Source: Phyto melanocephala (Eukaryota; Arthropoda; Insecta; Diptera; Rhinophoridae). Taken from it: a stretch of 64,000 bases of DNA. The stretch is from positions 82,126,997-82,190,996 of the forward strand of contig OW799234.1 of the NCBI GenBank assembly GCA_941918925.1, read 5' to 3'. Of the stretch, positions 31,768-43,821 are shown one piece after another. A program made the translations under genes and the position numbers. Under the pieces are notes generated by a model, which saw nothing but the letters and a program-made list of their open reading frames with translations, made no database searches and was not told the origin of the DNA. The stretch's first letter is position 1; each line of letters starts with the position of its first letter.

Positions 31768-32814
31768 TACACAAGTTTATTTTCTGCTTTATCTTAAAAT
31801 AATTTTTTAGCTTCAATCGATTTAGCAACAACTAAAAATAGTTTCTAACTAAGCTGAAACTAAATGCAACTACATATAAGTATGCGCCAGTGACTTTCAA
31901 TTTTACACTTTTTCTCACCTTTCTTAAGTGTTTCTAACAAAATGATAAACCAAACAAGTCAACCTTTTTGTTATTCACATGGATTTAAAAACAGATTGTG
32001 TTTAAAAGACAACAAAAATTAAATCTGTTTACAACATGTACAAATATTTTAATATTTTCGCAGTTCTTTTACAGTTTATAACATGGCATTGAAAACATTA
32101 CAGGATGTCAGTAAGTGTGTAACATGTCAATGTTGTTACATGGCTAGAAAGGGTCTATCAGATAAAGAGCTTCACACGCTTATTCATGCACACACATTCT
32201 GACTTACATAAATATGCATAGCAAAAGGACACAATATATAAAATATTTAAACGAAGCAACTTGTAGGAGGGGTAGAAAGAGCTGAATCATGATTAATATA
32301 TTTTTTTCTTATGTATGTGCTGAAAGACAACAATTTTAAGATGAACATTTTAAACTTCTACGCAATACAATTTAAACAAACAAAAAACAATTTAATTAAA
32401 ACTTCTTAAATTCGTTGAAAACTTAAAGAAAGGGGAAAGTACTAACTGCTTTGGAATTTATTGTTTAATCGACAAATAGTCTTCTTTTTTCTTTTTTTTT
32501 TAAAGGGATAATATAATGACTGTCAATATAGAATTAAATTTCTATTTAAAATCAATTAATAATTATTAGAAACGTTTGATGTCGCCATAGTTTGTTCTTA
32601 GATTAAAATTATTGTTTTTATACTGCGCAAGAGACACATTTTGACCAGATTTCAAAATAATATAAAACTTTATTATTTTTAAGGAGCTTTTACAAAACAA
32701 TTAACATTCTTTAGGCCTTTTATTATAAGTAAAAAATGGCATTTCTTTAGTAACATAAAACAAAATAGGGCAACTTATTTGCGATTTATATTTTTTACTG
32801 CGTCGGTACTTTAC
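31768..32814. other. Unassigned stretch, no gene seen
   Basis: About 1 kb of AT-rich sequence without repeats or convincing frames. Confidence 0.4.
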
Positions 32815-33225
32815 ATTTTTACACCTTTCACACGAATGTGTAAGGGTATATAGATCATCTGTTTGTCCGTGTGAGTGTTGAAATCTTCGTTTTGAAGTCT
32901 CCATATATACCACGGACTTGTATTGAGTTTCAATTTATTATAAATACTTTCGAAAATATTGGTATTGAAAATCGGTAATATTGACCATGTTTGACTCTGT
33001 TTTTTGTAGTAAGATTGCTACAACACATTTTTATAAAAAAACAGCAACATTAGCAAAAGGTGTTGTACATGATGGTAAAAAAATTTGTGTGTTGTTGTTG
33101 TAGTTGGTATATTTTCTAAGCTTGTTCAGATGCATAATTCAAATGTCAATATTGCTTGACTACAGAAGCGCAACAAAGTATGTTTTCCATACTGATAACC
33201 AGTTCGGCAGTAGGATAAAAAAGGA
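32815..33225 (+). mobile_element. Diverged DINE-like element
   Basis: Begins TTTTTACACCTTTCACACG with GTAAGGGTATATAG, then TCTGTTTGTCCGTGTG and GTTGAAATC, in the family order. Later parts (GTTGTTGTTGTAG, TTGCTTGACTAC) are decayed, and only the word CAGTTCGGCAG recalls the hairpin. Confidence 0.45.
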
Positions 33226-33325
33226 AAAATATAAATAAAGGTTTTTTTTGTATAGTTCTCCTTTACTTGCTGCTATTTATTTCAGTAAAATTTAATGAGA
33301 GTTCCTACCAAAAAAGGAAGATGTA

Positions 33326-33971
33326 AACAAGAAAGAATGCAGTATTCGGCCGTGCCCAATCATAAAATACCCATGCCCCCCAACATGTACATAGTTATAG
33401 TGGCCAGATGGTAACCTAAAATAGATATCAGATTTTTCTCTATTATTTCTAAAGCCATCATTGATTTAGAATTTTAACATTGTTAACTGTATTCTACTAA
33501 TCTTAGCGATATTTTGCGACATTACGGCTTGTACTTTGGTGTCTTTGGCGTGTCCAAAAACTAATTTGAAGCCTTAATAACTGGATCTATATTTTTAGAA
33601 ACTATTTTTGCCTATAACTTTGCCGATTAGTGGCCAACTTGCCAAAATATCGGGCTTTTTTACGAATAGCCCTAACGGCATGTAATATCTTCAAATAGTA
33701 CCACACATAGCAATTCTATAAACAATAACAATTTATTCCCAAATATTTCTAAAAGGTTGATACCACAGACAGATTCGTGCGATCTGTAGAGACTTTCCAA
33801 AGTTGATTTCAACGAATACACGGACCCTGGAGCACTATTCAATCGACTTCTATTGTTATAAGCTTTCAGAAAATATGTATATACTTTATGGGGTCGGAAA
33901 TGAATATTGTTGAAAGTACAAACGGAATGACAAAGACAAATACCCATGACACCACAAGCGAAGGGTATAAA
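33326..33971 (-). mobile_element. DINE-like element with shortened middle
   Basis: Plus-strand start AACAAGAAAGAATGCAGTAT with a degraded hairpin (TTCGGCCGTGCCCAAT). It has the TACGGCTTGTACTTTGGTGT module and the core (TATACTTTATGGGGTCGGAA at 33880-33899), ending GAAGGGTATAAAA. The Helitron pair at 33988 is inserted 16 bp beyond its end. Confidence 0.6.
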
Positions 33972-33987
33972 ACGACTTATCTATCTA

Positions 33988-34537
33988 TCTATATAAAAGT
34001 GAAACTCTGTGTGTGTGTGTGTGTTAGCTATAGACTCCGAAACTATAAAACCGATCGGACTCAAACTTTGGCAAGTTGTTGTACACATTCCAGGGAGTGT
34101 TTAAGGGTGGCAAAAAGTGGGCGGGCTACGCCCATACAAAATTAGTTATCAGTTTTAGTTACTTGAACTTGACCGATTTTTCTGAAACTTTGCACACATA
34201 TCGAGCTGTCATGACTTTATAATTTCGTGATTAAAAAAGTGGGCAGGGCCACGCCCATAAAAAAAGTTATAATTTTGAGGTTCTTGCACTGAACCGATTT
34301 TTCTGAAACTTTGCACACATATTGAGCTGTTATGACTTTACAATTTTGTGATTAGAAAAGTGGACAGGGCCACGCCCATAAAAAATTAGTTATCATTTTT
34401 AGCTACTTGCATTTTACCGATTTTAGAAAAGATTAAAAAAGTTGTAATTTTTAGCTTTTTGCACTTGATATTAAATTTCAATTTAGAATGCATTGTTATT
34501 CATTAAGGGCGTAGCAACGCGCGCCGGGCTTTTCTAG
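33988..34537 (+). mobile_element. Helitron-like element, first of a head-to-tail pair
   Basis: Starts TCTATATAAAAGTGAAACTC preceded by A, and ends GCGCCGGGCTTTTCTAG (CTAG at 34534-34537). This fits the 5'-TC...CTRR-3' rule of Helitrons. The interior is about four diverged units, each with a GTGGGC...CCACGCCCA hairpin and CGATTTTTCTGAAACTTTGC. A (GT)n tract lies at 34009-34024. It has no coding capacity. Confidence 0.6.
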
Positions 34538-35280
34538 TCTATATATAAAAGTGAAACTCTGTCTGTGTGTGTTAGCTATAGACTCCGAAACTGCAAAACC
34601 GATCGGACTCAAGCTTTGGCAAGTTGTTGTACACATTCCGGGGGGTTTTTATTGGTGGTAAAAAGTGGGCGGGTCCACGCCCATAAAAATTAGTTGTCAC
34701 TTTTAGCTACTTGCACTTGACCGATTTTTCTGAAACTTTGCACATATGTATATTGAACTCTCATGACTGTATAATTTCGTGATTGAAAAAGTGGGCGGGG
34801 CCACGCCCATAAAAAAGTTATAATTTTGAGGTACTTGCACTGAACCGATTTTTCTGAAACTTTGCACAAATATTGAGCTGTCAGGACTTTACATTTTCGT
34901 GATTATAAAAGTGGGCAGTGCCACGCCCATAAAAAAAGTTATCATTTTCAGCTACTTGAACTTTACCGATTTTTCTAAAACTCTTCACACACATATTGAA
35001 CTCTCATGATTATACAGTTTCGTGATTAGAAAAGTGGGCAGTGCCACGCCCGCAAGAAATAAGTTATCATTTTTAGCTACTTGCTTCTGATCGATTTTTG
35101 TGAAACTTTGCACACATTTTTAGGTTATCACGACTTTTTATTTTCTTGATTAGAAAAGTGGGCGGGCCACGCCCATAAAAAATTTATAATTTTTAGCTTT
35201 TTGCACTTGATATTCAATTTTAATTTAGAATGAATTTTTATTCATTAAGGGGCATAGCAACGCGCGCCGGGCTTTTCTAG
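34538..35280 (+). mobile_element. Helitron-like element, second of the pair
   Basis: Starts TCTATATATAAAAGTGAAAC immediately after the CTAG of the first copy and ends CGCGCCGGGCTTTTCTAG at 35280, followed by T. It has more internal units than the first copy. The A-left/T-right flanks of the pair match the Helitron insertion site AT. Confidence 0.6.
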
Positions 35281-37090
35281 TATAAAATAAAAAAAAAATC
35301 CTACGAAAAAAACAAGACGCAAGTTTCTTTCGGCTTTCTATATTTGGTTTATTCTTCACAGTAAATAGAAAAAAAAATCTTGATGCATACTAAAAGTGGC
35401 AAAAGGTCTATCTAGATATTTTAAAATACCATGTTGATAATTATCATTTGTGTTTGTTTGTATCGCTAAAAACACACCCACACCAATTATATAAATCAAA
35501 CGCTTAACTCATTCAAATTTAAAAATAAAAAAAAACAATTTGAAAAACTAAAAGTTTAATACATTAATTTCTTGATGATATCAAAAGGTTGAACGCTTTT
35601 TAATAAATATAGACAGCAAACAGTAAAACAATAACTTCTGGTAACTTGGCAATGCGAACGAATGAGAAAGAAATTCAATATCCTACAACAACAACTACAA
35701 AAAATATTGGCAATTAAAATTAGTGCCATCAGTTTACTTACTGTTCACAGTAAGTGAGAAAGATGTTAAAAAAGTCGTACTTATACAAATTTATATGCGA
35801 CACAATCATATGGACGCACATATGGGAGCTTATTTTAATCAACTTTCCAAAGTCCCGGCATTATGGACCCATATAAATTATCAATATATCAGATATTTTT
35901 ATAAATTGCAATTGCAAATCACTGTTTTTGTCATAGATAAAGGCAGAGCGTTTAACCTTTCACGAACCGCCTCATAATTCGGTCTTAGTTTCAGCGATCG
36001 TTTGGAGTACTTATGCTGACTTTGAAGCACTTGGTCAACTGAAACTTATTGACACAAATTTGCGATTTTATAAAATGTAATCAGAAAACGTCTAAAAGTT
36101 TTAAACCAAAAAAAAAAAAAAAAATGATTTAGCGGTCATGTTAATGATTCTAGCTGCCACATAAGGTCCAGTCGTAGAAAACCCAAAAACTTTACTAAAA
36201 TAATAGGTATAAAGAGTTTGTTGCAAATAACTTTAAAGATTGGTAGGATATGTTATAGTAGTAGTGTAAGAGTTACATATATTTGTACAGCAGTGTCGCG
36301 TGCCAGCATCTGTCACATAAATACAATATAATGAATGTGCTTGTGCACAGCTCTAGTAAAATATGGACATTAGGGACAAGCGAACTGATTACGAAACTTA
36401 TAGCCACACACCCACAATGTTTGGGTGTTTAACCCAAACGCTAAATTAGTGCGGAAAATTAAACAAATAAATTTTTAAGTCTGTATATTTTAATTATAAT
36501 TATTAATATCTTTTTATTAATACGTATACATAGAAGCAAACACAAAACGTATGCTGAACCAAAAAATGTATTTAATAAAAAATATTCAAGATTTTTTTCT
36601 TCACTCTAATTAATTAAAAATATTTTTGTAATTTACACTTTTAAAGACTGACATTATTTGTAGTTCATTAAACTCATTTAGATTTTTTATTAAAGAATAA
36701 TAAAAACAAAATGCAAAATTTTACACAAGGTATTTTTTTAAGTTATTTTAAACAAGAAGAGAAACAATTTAAGCAATAAGACTTGTGCTGTGTAAACGCA
36801 ATAAAGAAAAAGGAAACTTGTTCAATGTAAACCCATACTTATTAATGAAATGAGTTTAAGTTACGGCATTCTTCGGCAAAAACTCGGTTATGACTTGCTT
36901 TTACTAAAAACCATAATTTTAAATAACCATGCCTCTGAAAAAAGGAGGCTGGTGAAAGAGTTGTTACGTAGCACTAATATTAAATTTAACAGTGGAAGCA
37001 CGATTATATGCGTTTCGAAAAAAGGTTCATTTTGATGCAGCAGTCGAAGTGAATAAATTAATGTACAAATTAAACAACTACAAGTGCATT
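35281..37090. other. AT-rich stretch, no gene seen
   Basis: About 1.8 kb with no shared repeat. The 84-codon plus-strand frame at 35723-35977 has no recognised domain. Confidence 0.4.
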
Positions 37091-37093
37091 CAT

Positions 37094-37795
37094 ACTTCCC
37101 TTACTACAAAAAGGGTTTATAAGGAAGAAAATTAGACACTCTCTATGCTAAGCTTGCCAGTTGCATGCTAGGCCGTGTAATAAAAAATAAATGCTTCAAA
37201 GCGGTATTTCGCCATACAGTACATGTAAGTGAAACTTTAAAATTTCGTCTCCTCAAACATTCTTCCCTACGTTCGAAGAAATAGTTTTTATTGGGATAAA
37301 AATAAATAGAAATAAATAAAAAAAAAATTATTCTATATTGGACAAGCTTTCTAAGGTAAGTTTTTTCTTTTTTTGCAGAATGTTAATGCTCGAGCTCTTT
37401 CATTTGATCCCCATATTGGCTCGCTCGGTTGTATAGAAACTGAAATATATTCTCTTACTACAAAAAAAAGTTTATAAGAAAGAAAATTTGACACTCTCTA
37501 TGCCTAAGCTTCCCAGTTACATGCTGGGCCGTGTAATAAAAAATAAATGCTTCAAAGCGGTATTTCGTCATACAGTACATTTAAGTGAAACTTTAACATT
37601 CCTCCTCCTCAAAGCATTCTTCCCTACGTCCAAAGAACTATTTTTTATTGGGATACAAATAAATAGATATAAATAAATAAAAAATAAGTCTATATTGGAC
37701 AAGCTTTCTAAGGTAAGTTTTTTCTTTTATTGCAGAATGTTAATACTCGAGCTCTTTCATTTGATCCCCATATTGGATCTCTCGATTGTATAGAA
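37094..37795 (+). repeat. 357-bp diverged tandem duplication with DINE-like piece
   Basis: Two direct units of about 357 bp: GGACAAGCTTTCTAAGGTAA at 37340 and 37697, and GCTTCAAAGCGGTATTTCG at 37193 and 37550. Each unit ends with a DINE-like middle fragment (CTTTCATTTGATCCCCATAT). The second continues through the module to about 37965. Divergence by eye is around 10 percent. Confidence 0.65.
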
Positions 37796-37965
37796 AGTCA
37801 AATATATCGATTTCCGTTTGTAAATTTTAGGAAAAACACCAAAGTAGTTGTACGTTGGTGCTTATATCTCAGTTGGTATTAAACCAACTTGTTAGTCTTT
37901 CTTAGAAATAATTTCTTAGATTACGGCTTATAATTCCCAAACTGGAGTTGAGTTATCAACTAGTA
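37750..37965 (-). mobile_element. DINE-like element, middle fragment
   Basis: Carries TTTGTAAATTTTAGGAAAAA, GTTGGTGCTTATATCTCAGT and GATTACGGCTTATAATT in family order. It has no termini. Confidence 0.55.
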
Positions 37966-38034
37966 ACTTTAACTTAATGATTGCCTAAATATATATATAT
38001 ACACATGTAGGGGGAATATCGAAGCAGACCACTA

Positions 38035-39255
38035 CTATCATGGGTCCCTTTTCGACTCCCTTCGCTCCTCAGTGATTTCGTGTCCACCGATCAGCATACC
38101 TTCAATCAGAGTCCCGCGCCACAACTGGCGTTTGCTCTGGACTAGGAAAACGATTTCACACTGCCGACTGGTGATTGTCGATAATACTCATCGCACAGTT
38201 CTTTGTAAGCGCCAACATCTCCATCAGACTAAGGTCCCCCATCGCACTCGCACTTAATGTGTACTTGCCTGTGATCCTTAATCTTCCGCTCGCCATCGCC
38301 GGATACTCGCATACTACATGCGCTGACGTCTCAGCATCCTCCAGGCACATTCTACAAATATCATTATCCACGATCTGCATCCTCTTCAGATGATATTTGA
38401 AGTTCCCATGTTCTGTAATCAATGCAGTGATTCAGCTTATCGTACTCCGATTAAAACCGAGTATCTTCACTGCATCCCTGCCAAGTGGCTCCCTAAGCAC
38501 CATACGAGCCTGTCTACACGTGGTTCCCTCCATCCACCTTCGCAAGTTTATAGAGTTCACCCATTAAAAGATCTTCGCCCGCACTAACCCATTGCCCAGA
38601 GCTGTTCTGGGTTCCGGTACGCAGAATGCAGCCTCAGACCCCTTCTTCGCAAGTTCGTCAGCAGCCTCATTCCCAGCTATGCCCACGTGTCCCTTAACCC
38701 ACATCAGCGTTACCTCATTTGAAGAGACACACCTATTGAGCTTTAGAACACACTTTAGCATCAAAGAGGAGTTCACATCTATCCGCTGCATACGTTTTAT
38801 AACCGACTGGTTGTCAAGTGCAATAAGAATTCTCTTGCCATGCATTCGATATTCCAACAGGTGGTCCAAGGCGTGCAGCAAACCAAGCATTTCTGCCTGA
38901 TAGACTGACACGTACTCCCCTAGATTTATGGTGCAGGATAGGTTCAACTCAGATGAGTACGCACCAGCAACTGCCTTTCCGTCCATAAATGACACATCAG
39001 TAAAGATACTGATGACTCATAGTGCATTGACCCATCCGCTATGAGCGTGTGATGTAGCCTTTCGACCACTTTCACCGGACTCATGCGCTCCATCGACATT
39101 TGAGCCTCGCTAAACTCTTTATCGACGAGGTCCAGGATTGCCAATGTAATCACAGCTTTACATGCATAAAGAAATTTTTGTAGGCTTTTGCCATCCCCCG
39201 AAAAAATTATAGCTTCGCCAATGGAAATCGATAATCGACTCGATGAAATCATTTT
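38035..39255 (-). mobile_element. 5'-truncated RNase H-bearing LINE, minus strand
   Basis: A GC-richer island of 1.2 kb with the last part of an ORF2. Its 3' boundary is near 38020-38035, without a clear tail. No target duplication was found. Confidence 0.6.
38120..39252 (-). pseudogene. LINE ORF2 C-terminus: RNase H and zinc knuckle, broken
   Basis: Starts at about 39252 in one frame (ISSSRLSISIGEAIIFSGDG), then shifts near 39000 into the RNase H domain. Catalytic residues are present: SIFTDVSFMDGK (D at 38998-38996), VYQAEMLGLLHAL (E at 38893-38891), ILIALDNQSV, and VKGHVGIAGNEAADELAKK. A frame break and a stop near 38410 precede HGNFKYHLKRMQIVDNDICR and a knuckle CRMCLEDAETSAHVVCEYP. The reverse transcriptase is missing. 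It belongs to a different lineage from the fragment at 30382. Confidence 0.7.
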
Positions 39256-41206
39256 ATTTATTTTCTTAATATGTCCAGGAAATTAAACTGATACATTTTT
39301 TTCTAAAATGGACTTTACAAACAACTCGGACTGGGGATGCACATTCTATAACTAGAGCTGGTAAAAGTATTTAGTAAATAATAAGAAAAGCGATGCCTAA
39401 CTATAAATGTAAAACTTGTGATTGAAGAGCATTTAATCACTGCTGTTGTATTTAATAATTCTGTATTAATACCTGAGCAAAATCCAAAAGTTTGAAATTG
39501 AAATCTTTAATACAATTTACACCGATTACATTACAACTAATTGAATAATTATGACAATACCTCAGATACCTTGCGAATTCACTAAAGTATTAGAAATGCA
39601 AGCAATAAAGTACTAACCCAATTGTCACTATTTGATAAATGATGGTAAAATTGATTTTTATGCACCGTAGTTTGAATCAGTGATCGGCTTTTAGTCGTTT
39701 TTTCAATATTCATAGTGAGTCATAAAATTTGAGTATAAGTGCGTATAAATCATTGCAATTTAACTGAGCTGACGTACGCATACCCACAACATCGTTGATT
39801 TATAAGTACAACATACAATGAGCATAAGAACTACGTCGTACTTATATTTATAGCGTCCCATATTTACATACTTATATGATTTGCAAGACTACTCACGTTG
39901 ATTCATATTTTAAAGAAACTACTTATCTTCATAGAATGAAGCAAGTTGACTCAACAACAAAAACATAAACAGCTCTCATTTGTATGAAGAATAAACAATG
40001 TTGTCAAGTCGGAGAGTGCAAGATATTTCTTGGCCGCCAGAAAATTTGCCATGTTACAATGTGTAATATACAATTTTTGCAAGTATCACTATTTAACTTT
40101 TTAATAAATGCAACTGATTATGGCCTTTAGGGTAGGTTTTGGTTGGCTTCTATAATAAGAGGTCAACAAAAACAGTTATTTTGTGTTTTTTATTTTCATG
40201 TTGAAATTTTTTGCAGCAAATTAAAAAGCTGCGTTCTTAGGTGCTCACTTAAATTTGAAAGATAATACGCAAAAACAAAATCTCTGAAGCAGATATCAAA
40301 GCAAGCACTTTATTTTTGCTTGTTGTTTTTGTATTATTTTGTTAAATTTAAATTGTCTATTTTTTTTAACAATCCACAATTATTATGGTGAATGCCAAAT
40401 TGTTATCTGGCAAGCCTAGTAAAAACACACAACTTTATAATGACTACGCGAGTCATTTATCTTGCATGAACGACAATAGCAATCAACTAAGTCATACGTG
40501 TTGATGAATATGAGTACTGTAAGTACCTTTCATTTAAAAGTGCGTATAAGTAGTGAAGACGTTTCAATAAGTTCGAATGAGTATAAATGAACGAAATAAT
40601 GAATAATGATTCAAGTTGCAGATCTCTGGTGTGAATACTAAGACATAAAGGTATTCATTGTATTAAAAGATGTAAATTGGAAATTGTTGAAATTTATCTT
40701 ACTAATAGAAGCTACAATCAAGATTACGAATTGATCGTAATTTACTCTTGTTCACCATGACTCTCCCATAAGAAAAATTTAATAAAAAACCTACTTATAT
40801 TCTAGCTTGAAAATTCACTTGGGTAATAATAATTACAACCTCTATGCTTGCACGAATACCAGAGCAAATGGGTCCCCTTTTGACGACTTGTTTAACAAAT
40901 ATCTTTAGGGGGGAAAAATAGAAACAGTTCTCAAGAAAGGTATAATAATAAAACATAGGTCGCTCATTCTCCTAAAAAAAAAACACTGGTTGTTTCCGCA
41001 GACATGGTGGATTCTAAAATATTGTAGATAATAAGTTCCAAAAGTACAACGAGTACAACAAGCCAATACATATATACTATTTAATTATTATGAACCTCAC
41101 ATCTCCTATTTGTCTCCAAATAGATTCTCGATTGCACACTACCCGATCAACATAACCTAGTTAATTTACTTGGTAATTGCTTATTTGTTATATTCAATCT
41201 ATAAAA
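39256..41206. other. AT-rich stretch, no gene seen
   Basis: Nearly 2 kb with no open frame worth calling and no repeat shared with the window. It may be unique host sequence. Confidence 0.4.
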
Positions 41207-43614
41207 AACAAGTAAGAGCACTATATTCGGCTGTGCCGAATCTTTTATACCCACCACCAATTTTGTGTACATTTAAAGCACAATATTTATTATTTTGTTA
41301 ATCATTATGGAATAATCTCTTTATAATAAAATATGTATCACTTTCTTTGTAGAGGGTGGTTAAATTTTAAGGGCCCATGTTGAAGGTGAACTACACCTAG
41401 TCTTTAAGTTTGTTTTCTGCATTTCACTTGACATTTCTCAATCTCAAACTTACTCATTTTGATCCGTGGAAAGATACGCAAATGAGCAACGCTTTAAAGT
41501 TATTCAGGTTTTTAATAAAAATGGGCGTTCAAATCAAAATGCATTTTGTGCACTTCGTAATTCTTTTGATCATCATAATCGTTCAAATTCGTCCACAATC
41601 GGGAGAATTGTAAAAAATATTTAAATTTCTGCAAAACAGGTCTGTATAAAATGTTAGAAAATCTGTGAATGCCTTCTTAGTTCGTTGAATGGGAACTTTT
41701 GCTGTTTTTTGCGATAGTGTGGCAAAAGAGCAGTCAACCTCGACTCATCATCATGCCCAATAATTGAGCATCAACATTGTCATTGAAAATTTGGACCATC
41801 AGATAGAGGAGTGGCGCCAAGGATGGGGGCGGCCATTTGGCCTATATTTTGTTAAATACATAATTGAACCATACAAATATTATCATTATAAAAAGAAATA
41901 ATAATATCCTAAATAATTTGTGTTTTATTTAAATACAACATCGGTCCTTAAATGAAATGAAATTCAATGAAAGTGTGTTAAAGTAGCTGTGTCAATAAAG
42001 TTTCTACTAATAAATACAACTTAAATATTTCAATATAGCCCTTTATTTTCCCAAAAACTTTGTCAATAGAGAAATTACATGAATTTAAGGTAAGCAGTTG
42101 TATGGGAGGTAGGCGTTAAAGTGGCCGTGTCACCTAAACTTTTTGACACAACAATAACATTGATTAGAAGGATATACACAGCAAATTTGATCATCATACC
42201 TCTAATTTTGGCGGTTTTATGAGCTTTTAAATTTCATTAACGGTAGATTACGTGAAAAGTGGGCGTTATAGTAGGCGTCTCAAAGTTGTTTTGGCGAATG
42301 AGTACAACTTAGGTGTTTCAATATAGCCCTTTATTATTCCAAAATCATTATTAATAGAGAAATTAGAGGAATTTTGAGTAAAACGTTATTTGGGAGGTGG
42401 GCGTAAAAGTGGGCGTGGAAACTCAATTTTCTAGCACAGTAATGACATTGCCTAGGGGGATATACGTAGCAAATTTTATCATTATACCTTTTATTTTGGC
42501 GGTTTTATGAGCTTTTAAATTTCATTAACGGTATATAACGTGAAAAGTGGGCGTTATAGTAGGCGTGTCAAAGTTATTTTTGCGAATGAGTACAACTTAG
42601 GTGTTTCAATATAGTCCTTTATTATTCCAAAATCTTTATTAATAGAGGAATTATATGAATTTTAAGTAAAACGTTATATGGGAGGTGGGCGTAAAAGTGG
42701 GCGTGGCGCCTTAATTTTCTGGCGCAGTAATGACATTGCCTAAAAGGATATACGTAGCGAATTTGATCATCATACCTCTAATTTTGGCGGTTTTATGAGC
42801 TTTTAAATTTCATTAACGGTATATAACGTGAAAAGTGGGCGTTATAGTGGGCGTGTCAAAGTTGTATTTTCGAATGAGTACAACTGAGATGTTTCAACAT
42901 AGCCCTTTATTATTCCAAAATCTACATAAATTGAGAAATTATATGAATTTTGGGTAAAACGTTATATGGGAGGTGGGCGTAAAAGTGGGCGTGGCACATT
43001 GATTTTCCGTTACAAAAAAGCGTCTCACCAATAAGCAAAGTGTGCAAAATTTCAGAGTCGTACATTCAATTTTGTTGCTTTTATGACGTTTTTGTTTTTA
43101 AATATACCGAAAAATACACTGTGCGGTATAAATTTTCGTACATTTTGATCGATAACTCCTCTCCTAATGCATAGATTTAGATAATTTTCGGGGAAAAATA
43201 TTGTTTTTACTCAGGAAATATATATTCGAAGTTTCATGAGTCTACGTTAATGCGTTTGGACACAATTCCATTTTATTCGATGTTTGAAGGACACGGTTTT
43301 TTCGACCTACTCTTGCTTTTCGAGCTATAACTCTCTTCCTAATATTCCGATTTAGCCCATTTTCAATACCAAACAAACCTTGTCTATAAGAAAGATTCTG
43401 GCAAAATTTGAGCCCCCTAGCTTTTTCGGTGCGACCTCTATCGTGCTTTCAACAGACGGACAGACGGACGGACATAGCTAGATCGTCATAAAATCAAACC
43501 CTGATTCAGAATATATATACTTTATGGGGTCTAAAATGGATATTTCGATGTGTTACAAACGGAATGACAAAATGAATATACCCCCACCATTTTTTTGGTG
43601 GCGGGTATAAAAAT
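41207..43614 (-). mobile_element. DINE-like family B element, full length, with 288-bp tandem units
   Basis: Plus-strand start AACAAGTAAGAGCACTATAT and hairpin ATTCGGC-TGT-GCCGAAT, then TTTTATACCCACCACC. A mariner insert follows (41353-41957), then about three and a half tandem units (about 41960-43010). The word GTGGGCGTTATAGTAGGCG lies at 42259, 42547 and 42835, an exact 288-bp step. Next come the CTAGCTTTTTCGGTGCGACC module, CAGACGGACAGACGGACGGA (43453-43472) and the core at 43517, ending GGTGGCGGGTATAAAA. This matches the block-plus-central-tandem-repeat layout of DINE-TR-type elements. Confidence 0.75.
41353..41957 (+). pseudogene. Mariner (lineage 2) with internal deletion, inside the DINE-like element
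   Basis: The left end GAGGGTGGTTAAATTTTAAG matches the inverted right end at 8049. The reading EQCVKVIQVFNKNGRS...NAF, CALRNSFDHHNRSNSSTIGR and IVK shows the helix-turn-helix part of a mariner transposase. A short VNLDSSSCPI-type stretch follows, then the element jumps to the 3' end (TACATAATTGAACCATACAA). The catalytic domain is deleted. Confidence 0.65.
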
Positions 43615-43821
43615 GCCAACAAACTTCGTAGCAATCATGTGTATAATGTTGATTTTTTCCTCTTCGTTCATTTGTTTGTTTAATTGCTATGTACTGCGTA
43701 AAGCAACATACCAAAAACTAAATACAAATATACATAAGTAGATAGCTGCATACAAACAGACAAAATGATACATTGTAACTTACTTCTATTTTTTTTTGTT
43801 TATCATCAAATATAAAAAGTA

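Noticed and set aside
37356..37378. GTAAGT...TTTTTTGCAG resembling a tiny intron, present in both tandem units
   Set aside because: Only 23 bp, too short for a fly intron, and no coding frame continues across it.
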